A stretch of DNA of 64,000 bases from CAVQAH01 sp963784195 (GTDB lineage: Bacteria > Acidobacteriota > Vicinamibacteria > Vicinamibacterales > 2-12-FULL-66-21), in contig CAWARA010000025.1 in the NCBI GenBank assembly GCA_963784195.1, forward strand, positions 124,001-188,000, in the 5' to 3' direction. Position numbers and translations under genes: made by a program. Below, in pieces: positions 55,150 to 64,000 of the stretch. The notes under the pieces are model-generated. The model searched no databases. It saw nothing but the letters and a program-made list of their open reading frames with translations, and was not told where the DNA came from. Numbering within the stretch: position 1 is the first letter of the stretch; each line of letters starts with the position of its first letter.

Positions 55150-56768
55150 GTGAGTAAGACCGCATCAACCCGTATTGCGGCCGTTCTTTCCATCGCACTG
55201 GCAGCGCCCGCCGCTGCGCAGCAACAGCCAACGCCGCCACCGTCGCCGGAGCACGTGAAAGCCCTGATCCAGCAGGCGATGACGCAAACGCAGACCACGC
55301 CGGAAGGCGTCCAGGTCCAGCCGGCGATTCAGGGCGCGGCGGTGAACCTGACGGCAGACGAAGCGGTGGCGCGCGCGCTGGACCGGAACCTTACGCTCGC
55401 GTCACAGCGGTTGACCCCGCGCACGTTCGACTACTCCATCGCCGCCACGCGCGCGGCGTACCGGCCGCTGTTGACGTCGACGGTCAGCAACAACTCGCAG
55501 ACGCAACTGCCCTCCACGAGCGTGGAAGGCGGCCTGGTCGTCAACACGGACACGCAGGTGTGGAACTCCGGTGTCCAGCAGAACGTGCCATGGGGCGGCG
55601 GCAACTACTCGGTCAGCGTTCAACAACTCCCGCGACTTCTCGACGCGAAACACAGGGCTTGTTCAATCCGACGTTCGGCTCGACGTTCCGTGTGCAGTAC
55701 AACCAGCCGATCCTCCAGAACTTCAAGATCGACAACACGCGCACGCAGCTGCAGACGCAGACCATCCAGCAGCAGATCGCGGATCTCGATCTGCGGGCGA
55801 CGGTGGCGAGCACCGTCGCGGAGGTGCGCAACGCGTACTGGGAGCTGGTCTTTGCGTACCAGGCCGTCGAGGCGGCGCAGCGCTCGCTGGAACTGGCGGC
55901 GAAGCTGGTCGCCGATAACAAGATGCGCGTGGAAATCGGCACGATGGCGCCGATCGACGTCGTGCAGGCCCAGGCGGAGGAAGCGACGCGGCGGCAACAG
56001 CTCGTCAACACCCAGGCCATTCTGCGCAACAGCGAACTGGCGCTGAAGCGGCTGATTGTCGGCGGCACCGACGACGAGCTGTGGACGGCAACCATCAATC
56101 CCGTGGATCGCCCGTCGCCACAGCCTGAGCCGATCAACCTGGAAGGTGCGGTCAGCAACGCGCTGCAGAACCGCACGGACCTGGCCACGAGCCGGAAGAA
56201 CATCGAAACCACGAACGTCACGCTGCGCAGCCTCAAGAATCAGTCGCTGCCGGGGCTGAACCTCGTGGGCATCTACCAGCTCGTCGGACGCGGCGGGACG
56301 AGCATCCCTCGCGAGCCGCTGGATCCGATCATTCCCGGCGGGTACTGGGATGCCCTGGGGAACATCGGCGCCTTCGACGCGCCGACGTGGACGGTGCGCG
56401 TCGACTTCACGTATCCCATCGGCCAGAGCGCGGCGGAGGCCAACGTCGCGCGGCAGCAGATCATCCTGCAGCAGAACCAGACGGAGGTGAAAACGACGGA
56501 GCTGCAGATCGCCACCGAGGTCACCGGCGCGGCGCTCGCCGTCACCAACGCGCTCGAGTCGCTGCAGGCCGCCCAGGCGTCGCGCGAGCTGTCGGAGCGG
56601 CGGCTCGAGGCGGCGCAGAGCAAGTTCGATGTCGGCATGGCGACCAACTTCGAGGTCGTCCAGGCGCAGCGCGATCTGAACGACGCGCAAAACAGCGAAC
56701 TGCGCCAGCTCCTCAACTATCGCCGCGCGCTCGTCGACTTCGAGCGCGTGCAGGTCAGCCCGCGGTAA
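55150..56768 (+). CDS. TolC-family outer-membrane efflux protein, with frame breaks
   Basis: The start is GTG 55150 after a GGGAGG site, followed by a signal peptide ending APAAAQ. The TolC/OEP domain has NLTADEAVARALDRNLTLASQR, then two close frame breaks near 55620-55670 (reading SFNNSRDFSTRNT, then GLFNPTFGSTFRVQYNQPIL). The second half continues to 56768 with VAEVRNAYWELVFAYQAVEAAQ and FDVGMATNFEVVQAQRDLNDAQ. The total is about 540 residues. It would form the outer-membrane channel for the pumps downstream. Confidence 0.86.
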
Positions 56769-56792
56769 TGCATCGAGACGGACTGGTGAGCA

Positions 56793-58088
56793 ATGCGTAA
56801 AGGGGTTCTCGTTGTCATCGTCGCCGTGCTCGCCCTCGGGGGCATGGTCGTCTACAACCGTTCTGCGGGGCCCGCGGGTGCGTCGAACGGCACGGGCGGC
56901 GGCGGCCGGTCTGGCGGGCCTGGCGGCGGCCGCGGCAACATCGGCCACCGATGCCGGTGGAATTCGCGACAGTCAAGCGCGCTCCGGTGTCGGAGCAGAT
57001 CGTGGTCGTCGGCAATCTGATCGGCGAGGCGACCGTCGAGGTCGTGCCGCGCGTGAACGGGCGGCTGCAGACGGTCAATGTCAAGCTCGGCGACCCGTCA
57101 GAAGGGCCAGATCATCGCGCGCGTCGAAGACCGCGAGATTCAGGAACAGGTGCGCGGCGCCGAGGCGTCATATCAAGTGTCACAGGCTTCGATTCGCCAG
57201 CGCGAGGCCGACCTCAAGCTTGCCAAGACGAACCTCGATCGCTCACGCAGCCTGTTCGAGCGCCAGCTCCTGCCGCAGCAGACCTTCGACGACACCGAGG
57301 CACGGTACCAGGCGGCGCTCGCCCAGGTCGATCTCGCGAAAGCCCAGTTCGAACAGGCCAAGGCCAGGCTCGACGAGCTCAAGATTACGCTGTCGAACAC
57401 AATCATCGTCTCGCCGGTAGACGGGTTCGTCGGCAAGCGACTCCTCGATCCGGGCGCCTTTGCCAGCACCAACGCGCCGGTCGTGTCGGTGGTCGACATC
57501 AGCCGCGTGCGCATGGTCGCCAACCTCGTCGAGCGCGACGTTCGGCGCGTGCCGACCGGCACCGGCGCCAATGTCGAGGTCGACGCGTTCCCCGGCGAGA
57601 AATTCAGGGGCCGCGTGAGCAGGATCGCGCCGGTCTTCGATCCCGCGACGCGCACCGCTGAAATCGAAATCGAGGTGCCGAACGCCGGCTTTCGGCTGAA
57701 GCCGGGCATGTATGCACGCGTGCAGCTGACGGTCGACCAGCGGGCGGACGCGCTCACGGTCCCGCGGAGCGCGCTGGTGGCCGTCGACGGCAAGAACGGC
57801 GTCTTCGTCGCCGTGAAGCCCGAGGGAGCCCAGCCAGCCGCGCGCGGGAACGAGTCGAGCGGCATGACGGCGCGCTTCCTTCCCGTCGAGACCGGCATCC
57901 GCGACGGCGAGGCCATCGAAATCACCTCCGGCCTGCGCGATGGCGCGGAGGTCATCACGACCGGCGCCGGCGGCCTGAAAGATGGCGACCGGATCGTGCC
58001 GGCAAACACCCAGCAGCAGCAACGAGGCGGCGGCCGCGGAGGCGAGAACTCCGGGCAGCAGCCGCCACGGCAGGAGAGCACGCGATGA
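56793..58088 (+). CDS. RND efflux membrane-fusion protein (HlyD/AcrA type), with two frame breaks
   Basis: ATG 56793 gives a membrane helix (GVLVVIVAVLALGGMVVY) and a Gly-rich linker. The frame then shifts near 56945 to PVEFATVKRAPVSEQIVVVGNL (barrel-sandwich domain) and again near 57100 to KGQIIARVEDREIQEQV. The rest is intact: a coiled-coil hairpin (READLKLAKTNLDRSRSLFERQLLPQQTFD), a second lipoyl half (IIVSPVDGFVGKRLLDPGAF) and the beta-barrel. The tail is glycine/glutamine-rich. It links the TolC channel to the RND pump whose ATG overlaps its stop. Confidence 0.88.
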
Positions 58089-61000
58089 GCATCCCCCGCA
58101 CGGCAATCGAACGCCCCGTCACGATGTTCATGATCTGCGGGGTGATCATGCTGCTCGGGCTGATGTCGCTCGCCCGGCTGCCGGTCGATCTGATGCCCGA
58201 CGTTTCCTACCCGAGCCTGACGGTTCGCGTGGGCTATCCGGGTGTCGGACCGCTCGAGATGGAAGAGCTCGTCACGCGCCCGATCGAGCAGGCCGTGAGC
58301 GCCACGAGCGGCGTGGAGCGTCTCGAATCGACCTCGGCGGAAGGGTCGAGCCGCGTGACGCTGAACTTCGCCTGGGGCACCGACCTGAACGAAGCGGCCG
58401 ATGACGTGCGCAACCGCCTGGATCGCGTCCGCGGACGGCTGCCGGAAGAAGCCGAGGCCCCGGTCATGTTCAAGTTCGACGCGAACGCCCAGCCGATCAT
58501 GGGCATCGGCGTCGAGGGGAACTTCGACCGCGTGACGCTGCGCGAGATCGCGGAGAACGATCTGTCGCCGCGCCTCGAGCGCGTGCCCGGCGTGGCATCG
58601 GTCAGCGTCGAAGGCGGCCTCCGCCGCCAGATTCACGTCGAGCTCTCGAAGGAGAAGATTACCGCGCTCGAGCTCCCCGTGAACCGGATCATCCAGCTGC
58701 TCCGCTCGGAGAACCAGAACGTTCCGCTCGGCGAGATCGACGAAGGCGACCGCACGTATCTCCTGCGCAGCCAGGGGCAGTTCGAAAACCTCGATCAGAT
58801 TCGCGACCTCGTGGTCATGACGCGCACCGGTGTTCCGGTGTACCTGAAAGACATCGCCAAGGTCAGCGACGCTACCGAGGATTTCCGCTCGTTCACACGG
58901 ATCAACGGCAACCCGGGGGTCCGCCTGCGCGTCACGAAGCAGTCGGGCCAGAACACCGTCGCCATTGCCGATGCGGTGCGTGTCGAGGTCGCCCGGATCA
59001 ACAACGAGATCCCCGGCCTGCGACTGCAGGTGCTCGACGACAGCTCGGTCTTCATCAAGCGTTCGATCGCGTCGGTGCAGGAAGCGGCGGTGCTCGGCGC
59101 GGGGCTGGTCATCCTGATCATCTTCGTGTTCCTCCGCAACATCCGCTCGACGCTGATCATCTGCACGTCGATTCCGATCTCGATCATCGGCACATTCGCG
59201 CTGCTCTACTTCGGCGGCTTCACGCTCAATACGCTCACGTTCGGCGGTCTGGCGCTCGGCGTCGGGATGATCGTCGATGCCGCCATCGTCGTGCTGGAGA
59301 ACACGTTCCGGCACATGGAGATGGGCAAGTCGCGAATGCAGGCGTCGATCGAGGGCAGCGAGGAGGTCTGGTCGGCCATTCTCGCCTCCACGTTGACCCA
59401 CATCGCCGTGTTCGTGCCCCTGCTCTTCCTGACCGGCGTGTCCAGCATCCTCTTCAAGCAGCTGGCGTACGTCGTCATGTTCTCGTTGTCGATGTCGCTG
59501 TTCGTGGCGGTGACGATCGTGCCTGTCCTCTGCTCGCGGCTGTTGAGGCTCCCGGTGCCCGTCGAACAGCGCAAGGGCCTCAGCGGCCGCCTGTTCACCA
59601 TCAGCGAGCGCTGGCTGGACCGGCTGGACGATTTCTACACGCGGGTCCTGCACTCTTCGCTTGCGCATCGGCCGACGGTCCTCGGCGTGGGCACGGGTCT
59701 CGTCGTCCTGGCGGTGTTGATCCTTCCGACGATTGGCGTCGAGCTGATGCCGCAAGCTGACGAAGGCGAGGTCAGTGTCACGGCGGAACTTCCGGTCGGC
59801 ACGCGGATCGAACGCGGGCACGATGTCGCGCTGCGGCTGGAGTCGCTGCTCAACGAATACGTGCCTGAAAAGGAAGTGCTGATCACCAGCGGCGGTGGCG
59901 GCGGCTTCATGGGCGGCGGCGGCAACCGTGTCAATGCGACGCTCCGGCTGGTCAACAAACACGAGCGGCAGCGAACCAGCGAAGAAATCGCGCGCGATCT
60001 CAATCGTCAGCTCGGCGGCGTCATCCCCGGCGTCATCATCAGCACCCGGGCGTCAGGCGGCAACCAGCAGATGAACCGCATGATGGGCGGCGGAGACAGC
60101 CGCCTCTCGCTCGAAATTCGCGGGGACGACCTGCAGACGGCGCGCGACATCTCGACGGCGGCGAAGAACCTGATGGACAAGGTCCCGGCCGTGCGCAACG
60201 CGCGGATCAGCCGCGAAGAGGGACGTCCCGAGCTGGCGATCGACGTCGACCGCCCGAAGGCCGCACTGCTCGGCCTGTCGGTGACCAACGTCGCCGACAG
60301 CATCCGCACGAACGTTGCCGGCACACAGGCCGCGTTCTTCCGTCAGCACGGCAACGAATATCCGATCATCGTGCGGTTGCGCGAAGAGGATCGTGAGCGT
60401 GTCGAAGACATCAACGACGTGCTGATCAATGCTCCGAGCGGACAGGTGATGCAGGCCAAGAACCTGCTCACGGCTTGCGCAACCAGTCAGGTCCGACCGA
60501 GATCCAGCGCAAGAACCAGGAGCGCATCCTGCGCGTGTCTGCCGAGCCGGAAGTCGCGCTGAGCGAGGCGGTCAAGGCGGTCGACGAGCTCATGGAGCCC
60601 GTGCGGAACATCTCGGACAAGTTCTCGGTCGGCTTCGGCGCGGAGGTCGAGCAGCAGGAAGAGGCGTTCCGTCAGCTCCAGGTGATGCTGATGCTTGCCG
60701 TCGTGCTCGTCTACGCGGTCATGGCGTCGCAGTACGAGTCGCTGCGCGACCCGTTCATCATCATGTTCTCGGTGCCGCTCGCCGCCATCGGCGTGGTGGC
60801 CGCGCTCAAGCTCACGAACACGACATTCAGCATGCAGGCCTACATCGGCGTAATCATGCTGGCGGGCATCGTCGTAAGTAATGCGATTCTGCTCGTGGAC
60901 TACACGAACGTCCTTCGACGCCGCGACGGCATGCCGCTTCGCGATGCCGTGGAGCGGGCCGGCAGGACCCGTCTGCGGCCGATCGTGATGACGACCCTGA

Positions 61001-61194
61001 CCACGATCCTGGGACTGGTGCCGATGGCGTTGGCCCTCGGTGAAGGCTCCGAGCTGCAAGCACCGCTCGCGCGTGTGGTCATCGGCGGCCTGACGGCCTC
61101 GACGCTCATCACGCTGGTGTTCGTGCCGACGGTCTACACGCTTTTCGAGGAAGGGTTCAAAGGCTTGCGCTCGGGCGAGCCGAAGCATTCATAG
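58085..61194 (+). CDS. RND-family efflux pump (AcrB/HAE-like), one frame break
   Basis: The pump is about 1036 residues. The N terminus is MSIPRTAIERPVTMFMICGVIMLLGLMSLARLP, with porter segments such as GVERLESTSAEGSSRVTLNF. TM4 is GVGMIVDAAIVVLEN near residue 395, and an extra Gly-rich periplasmic loop (GGGGGFMGGGGNR) follows. The frame breaks near 60470, with the second half starting RNQSGPTEIQRKNQERILRV and ending at 61194. AcrB carries two Asp in TM4 and a Lys in TM10; here TM4 has a single Asp (VDAA) and the TM10 segment reads GIVVSNAILLVDY. So the proton relay differs from AcrB. Substrate unknown. Confidence 0.9.
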
Positions 61195-61198
61195 CGGC

Positions 61199-63001
61199 AT
61201 GACAATGAAAAAACTGATTCTTCTTTTGCTGGTGATTGTCGGTGTCGGCGCGGGTGCCGGCGCCTACTACATGCGCCGCAGCGGCCCCGAGCCGAGCGCG
61301 ATGACCATGCCGGTGACGCGCGGCGATGTCGTGGACGTCGTCCAGGCGACGGGCGCCCTCGAGGCGGTCACCACGGTCGACGTCGGCACGCAGGTGTCGG
61401 GGCTCGTCCAGGACATGTATGCCGACTTCAACCAGATCGTGAAGAAGGGACAGGTCATCGCGCGCCTGGATCCGTCGCTGATTCAGACGCAGATCGAGCA
61501 GCGCCGTGCAAGCGTCGTCCGCGCCGAGGCTGACGTCGAGCGGCTCAAGGTGGGCATCACCGACGCGGAGCGCAAGTTCGCGCAGGCCAAAGCCATGTGG
61601 GACAAGCAGCTGATCCCGCGCGATCAGCTCGAGACGGCGGAGATCAATGTCAAGACGCTCGAAGCGCAGATCAAGTCTTCCGAGGCGGGACTGACACAGG
61701 CGAAAGCCGACCTCAACGCGCAACAGGTCAACCTCAATCACACCGTGATTCTGTCGCCGATCGACGGCATCGTGATTTCACGCAGCGTCGATCCCGGCCA
61801 GACCGTGGCGGCGAGCATGAACGCGCCGGTCCTCTACCAGATTGCCGCGGACCTGACGAAGATGCAGGTGCTCGCAAACATCGACGAGGCGGACGTCGGC
61901 CGCATGCGGCCTGGCCAGCACGTCACGTTCCGTGTCGACGCCTACCCCACCGACCGTTTCATCGGAACCGTCGAACAGGTGCGGCTGCAGCCGACGGTCG
62001 TCCAGAACGTCGTCGTGTACTCGACGGTGATCGCGGTGCCGAATTTGGAGCTGAAGCTCAAGCCCGGCATGACGGCGCAGGTCGAGATCGAGATTGCACG
62101 GCGCAGCAACGTGCTTCGCGTTCCGGCGGCAGCGCTGCGTTTCCGGCCGACCGAGGAAATGTTCATCGCGCTCAACCAGCCGATGCCTCAGGAACTGCAG
62201 CGCGGCGGCGGTGGCCGTGGCATGGCACCAGGGGGACGCGGCCGCGGTGACTCAGCGAACGCCGCTCCGCAAGGCGGCGCGCCAGGACAGGGTCAGGGCG
62301 CCGGGGCATCCGCTCAACCGCCCTCCGCACCGGCTGCGCAGGCGGCGGCCGGGACCGACGGCAATCGAGGGCGGAGCGCTGAAGCCCGCGGCGGCGGCGA
62401 CCGCGCTGAAGGCAATCAGAATGGCGGCTCGCGCCGCGGCGGATTCGATCCGAACATGAGCCCGGAGGAGCGTCAGCGCCGGATGCAGGAACGCATGGCG
62501 AACATGACTCCCGAGGAGCGCGAGCGCTGGCAGGCGCGCATGCGCGAAGGCGGCGCCAATCGCGAGGGTGGCGGCGGACGCGGCGGTCAGACCAACGCGC
62601 AGCAGCAAGGCGCCGGGCGTCGCGACATGAGCCGGGGAATTGCCGGCGGCGTCACCGGCGGCTCCGCCGTCACGAGCGGGGCGTCAACCATCGACTCACT
62701 GTTCGCGCCGCTGCCAACCGTCGAAACGAGCGGCCGCGTGTGGCTGTTCACCAACAAGCAGCTGAAGCCGATCCGGGTACGCACCGGCGTCTCCGACGGC
62801 ACGTTCTCTGAACTGCTCGACGGCGAGCTGCAGGAAGGCCAGGAAGTCGTCGTCAACCTGACGACCGGCCTCGAACAGCAGCAGCGCCCCGGACAGCAAG
62901 GCAGCCAGAACCCCCTGATGGGTCCCCAGCGCGGCGGCAACAACAACCAGCGCGGCGGACCCGGCGGCGGTGGGCCTGGCGGCGGCGGGCGGGGGCGGTA
63001 G
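61199..63001 (+). CDS. MacA-like periplasmic adaptor with a large Gly/Arg-rich insert
   Basis: A 600-residue protein. It has a membrane helix (MKKLILLLLVIVGVGAGAGAYY), lipoyl halves (VQATGALEAVTTVDVGTQVSG, VILSPIDGIVISRSVDPGQTV), a coiled-coil hairpin between them, and a beta-barrel (MRPGQHVTFRVDAYPTDRFIGTV). Residues about 335-495 are an insert rich in G, R, Q and A. It holds two related units, MSPEERQRRMQERM and MTPEERERWQARM. The last domain (GRVWLFTNKQLKPIRVRTGVSDG) follows. It pairs with the MacB-type ATPase downstream. Ordinary MacA has about 370 residues, so the insert is unusual. Confidence 0.88.
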   Translation: MTMKKLILLLLVIVGVGAGAGAYYMRRSGPEPSAMTMPVTRGDVVDVVQATGALEAVTTVDVGTQVSGLVQDMYADFNQIVKKGQVIARLDPSLIQTQIEQRRASVVRAEADVERLKVGITDAERKFAQAKAMWDKQLIPRDQLETAEINVKTLEAQIKSSEAGLTQAKADLNAQQVNLNHTVILSPIDGIVISRSVDPGQTVAASMNAPVLYQIAADLTKMQVLANIDEADVGRMRPGQHVTFRVDAYPTDRFIGTVEQVRLQPTVVQNVVVYSTVIAVPNLELKLKPGMTAQVEIEIARRSNVLRVPAAALRFRPTEEMFIALNQPMPQELQRGGGGRGMAPGGRGRGDSANAAPQGGAPGQGQGAGASAQPPSAPAAQAAAGTDGNRGRSAEARGGGDRAEGNQNGGSRRGGFDPNMSPEERQRRMQERMANMTPEERERWQARMREGGANREGGGGRGGQTNAQQQGAGRRDMSRGIAGGVTGGSAVTSGASTIDSLFAPLPTVETSGRVWLFTNKQLKPIRVRTGVSDGTFSELLDGELQEGQEVVVNLTTGLEQQQRPGQQGSQNPLMGPQRGGNNNQRGGPGGGGPGGGGRGR

Positions 63002-63003
63002 GT

Positions 63004-63180
63004 ATCAAAGTGCGCATGTGCGCAGTGCGCAGTGCGCAGGTGCGCAAGTGCGCGTTACGCGGCGACAAGTCGTGCCACGTTGCTGATGTGGCGCCGAACC
63101 GCTGTATAGGCGACTCGCACCTGCGCACTTACGCTCTTAAGCACTTGCGCACATGCGCACTCGCGCACGTGCGCACTTGG
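63004..63180. repeat. Inverted 'GTGCGCA' repeat block between adaptor and ATPase genes
   Basis: The left arm (about 63010-63055) is tandem GTGCGCAGTGCGCAGGTGCGCAA. The right arm (about 63117-63178) is its inverse (GCACCTGCGCACTTACG, CACTTGCGCACATGCGCACT). About 60 unique bases lie between. It fills most of the 193-base gap inside an operon and could fold into a long stem before the ATPase start. Confidence 0.85.
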
Positions 63181-63194
63181 ACAGCTGTAACGAT

Positions 63195-63998
63195 ATGCCA
63201 GTAATTTCCGTTCGTGACCTCGTCAAGACCTACCACGTCGGTGAGGTCGTCGTCCGTGCGCTTCGCGGGGCGAACATGGATGTCGAGGCGGGCGAGTTCG
63301 TCGCGGTCACCGGACCCTCAGGCTCCGGGAAGTCCACGTTGATGCACATCCTCGGCTGTCTCGATCGGCCGACGAGCGGACAGTACTTCCTCGACGGGAA
63401 GGATGTCTCGCGGATGTCCAAGGACGACCTCGCGGCGGTTCGCAACAAGAAGATCGGGTTCGTGTTCCAGGGCTTCAATCTGCTCTCGCGGACGACGGCG
63501 CTCGACAACGTGGAGCTTCCGTTGCTCTACAACGGCGGCAGCAAGATGAAGACGGCCGAGCGGCACAAGCGTGCCATGGCTGCCCTCACCGCTGTCGGCC
63601 TTGGCGATCGGTATCACCATTACCCGAACCAGTTGTCAGGCGGTCAGCAGCAGCGTGTCGCGATCGCACGGTCCCTGATCAACGAGCCATCGATCATCCT
63701 GGCTGACGAGCCGACCGGCAACCTCGATACGCGCACGAGCATCGAGGTCATGGGGATCTTTCAGCGGCTCAACAAAGAGCGGAACATCACGATCATCCTG
63801 ATCACGCACGAGATGGATATCGCGGAGTATGGCACCCGCCTGGTTCGTTTCCGTGACGGCCGAATCCAGGTCGATCAGACGATCGCCAGGCGGCGCAACG
63901 CCGAGCAGGAGCTTGCCGCCCTGCCGCCGCCCGAAGATCTCGATGAGGCCCCCGTCCCGGCCGATCCCGCGCCAGCAGAACACGGCGGCACCGCCTGA
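63195..63998 (+). CDS. MacB-type ABC transporter ATPase
   Basis: A 267-residue ATPase with ISVRDLVKTYHVGEVVVRALRG, Walker A GPSGSGKST, the Q-loop FVFQGFNLLSRTTALDNVELPL, signature LSGGQQQR, Walker B IILADEPTGNLD and His switch LITHEMDIAEYG. The MacB/LolD group drives tripartite efflux or lipoprotein transport. The C-terminal 45 residues are a proline- and acid-rich extension. ATG 63195 is used, rather than the upstream open frame which reads through the repeat. The permease should lie just beyond the window. Confidence 0.92.
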   Translation: MPVISVRDLVKTYHVGEVVVRALRGANMDVEAGEFVAVTGPSGSGKSTLMHILGCLDRPTSGQYFLDGKDVSRMSKDDLAAVRNKKIGFVFQGFNLLSRTTALDNVELPLLYNGGSKMKTAERHKRAMAALTAVGLGDRYHHYPNQLSGGQQQRVAIARSLINEPSIILADEPTGNLDTRTSIEVMGIFQRLNKERNITIILITHEMDIAEYGTRLVRFRDGRIQVDQTIARRRNAEQELAALPPPEDLDEAPVPADPAPAEHGGTA

Positions 63999-64000
63999 GA

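Noticed and set aside
57173..59962. 929-codon minus-strand frame across the fusion protein and RND pump genes
   Set aside because: Histidine/arginine-rich shadow of the RND pump; both sense proteins are convincing.
55620..60470. Programmed ribosomal frameshifting in the efflux genes
   Set aside because: The breaks share no slippery heptamer or downstream stem and fall at unrelated protein positions, so technical indels are more likely.

Overview
This is a high-GC bacterial chromosome segment, most consistent with an Acidobacteriota member of the Vicinamibacteria type. That placement is inference from gene style, not a phylogenetic result. The supports are an Oar-like TonB-dependent receptor with an N-terminal carboxypeptidase-regulatory domain, an acidobacterial-type VWA protein, a large HExxHxxGxxH secreted metalloprotease, a GH127/DUF1680 enzyme, several sigma-54 response regulators, ECF sigma/anti-sigma pairs and a large set of envelope efflux proteins. 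There are no rRNA or tRNA genes, phage genes, transposases or CRISPR arrays.

Layout. Positions 1-16.9 kb (mostly minus strand): ftsY (cut by the window edge), a translationally coupled pgpA-cinA-thpR-plsY-gpsA run, a zinc-ribbon/RDD membrane protein behind a TPR protein, a TonB-dependent receptor divergent from ftcD, then a membrane flippase-like protein-nrdR-DUF4390-ntrY-ntrX run. 17-22 kb (plus): an adhesin-like DUF4097-type protein, purC, a small Fis-type regulator, and groES-groEL behind a sigma-70 promoter bracketed by two variant CIRCE operators. 22-33 kb: PHP and Yip1 proteins, GH127 and a MetX-like hydrolase, the metalloprotease, tonB, two paralogous small stress-type proteins and a VWA protein. 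33.6-46.6 kb: tatA, selB, rnr, an ECF sigma operon, then pckA-gatB-ftsE-ftsX-hypothetical-glycerate kinase. 46.8-54.4 kb: two sigma-54 activators, SpoIID, DUF4159, a second ECF sigma/anti-sigma pair and ispH. 54.5-64 kb (plus): a Spy/CpxP-like chaperone, TolC, a membrane-fusion protein, an RND pump, a MacA-like adaptor and a MacB-type ATPase, together an efflux cluster.

Two window-wide features deserve attention. First, the intergenic gaps hold at least six families of long degenerate inverted or tandem repeats. Most are built from a family-specific word of 7-14 bases, and two families fold as small branched hairpins. Many sit between convergent genes or inside operons. They are the strongest unexplained structure in the window. 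Second, at least a dozen conserved proteins change reading frame by a single base (plsY/thpR, the RDD protein, the TonB receptor, ntrX, ntrY, Yip1, the Spy-like protein, TolC, the fusion protein, the RND pump and others). Because the protein is well conserved on both sides of each break, sequencing or assembly indels are the simplest explanation. Such genes are given here as one span.
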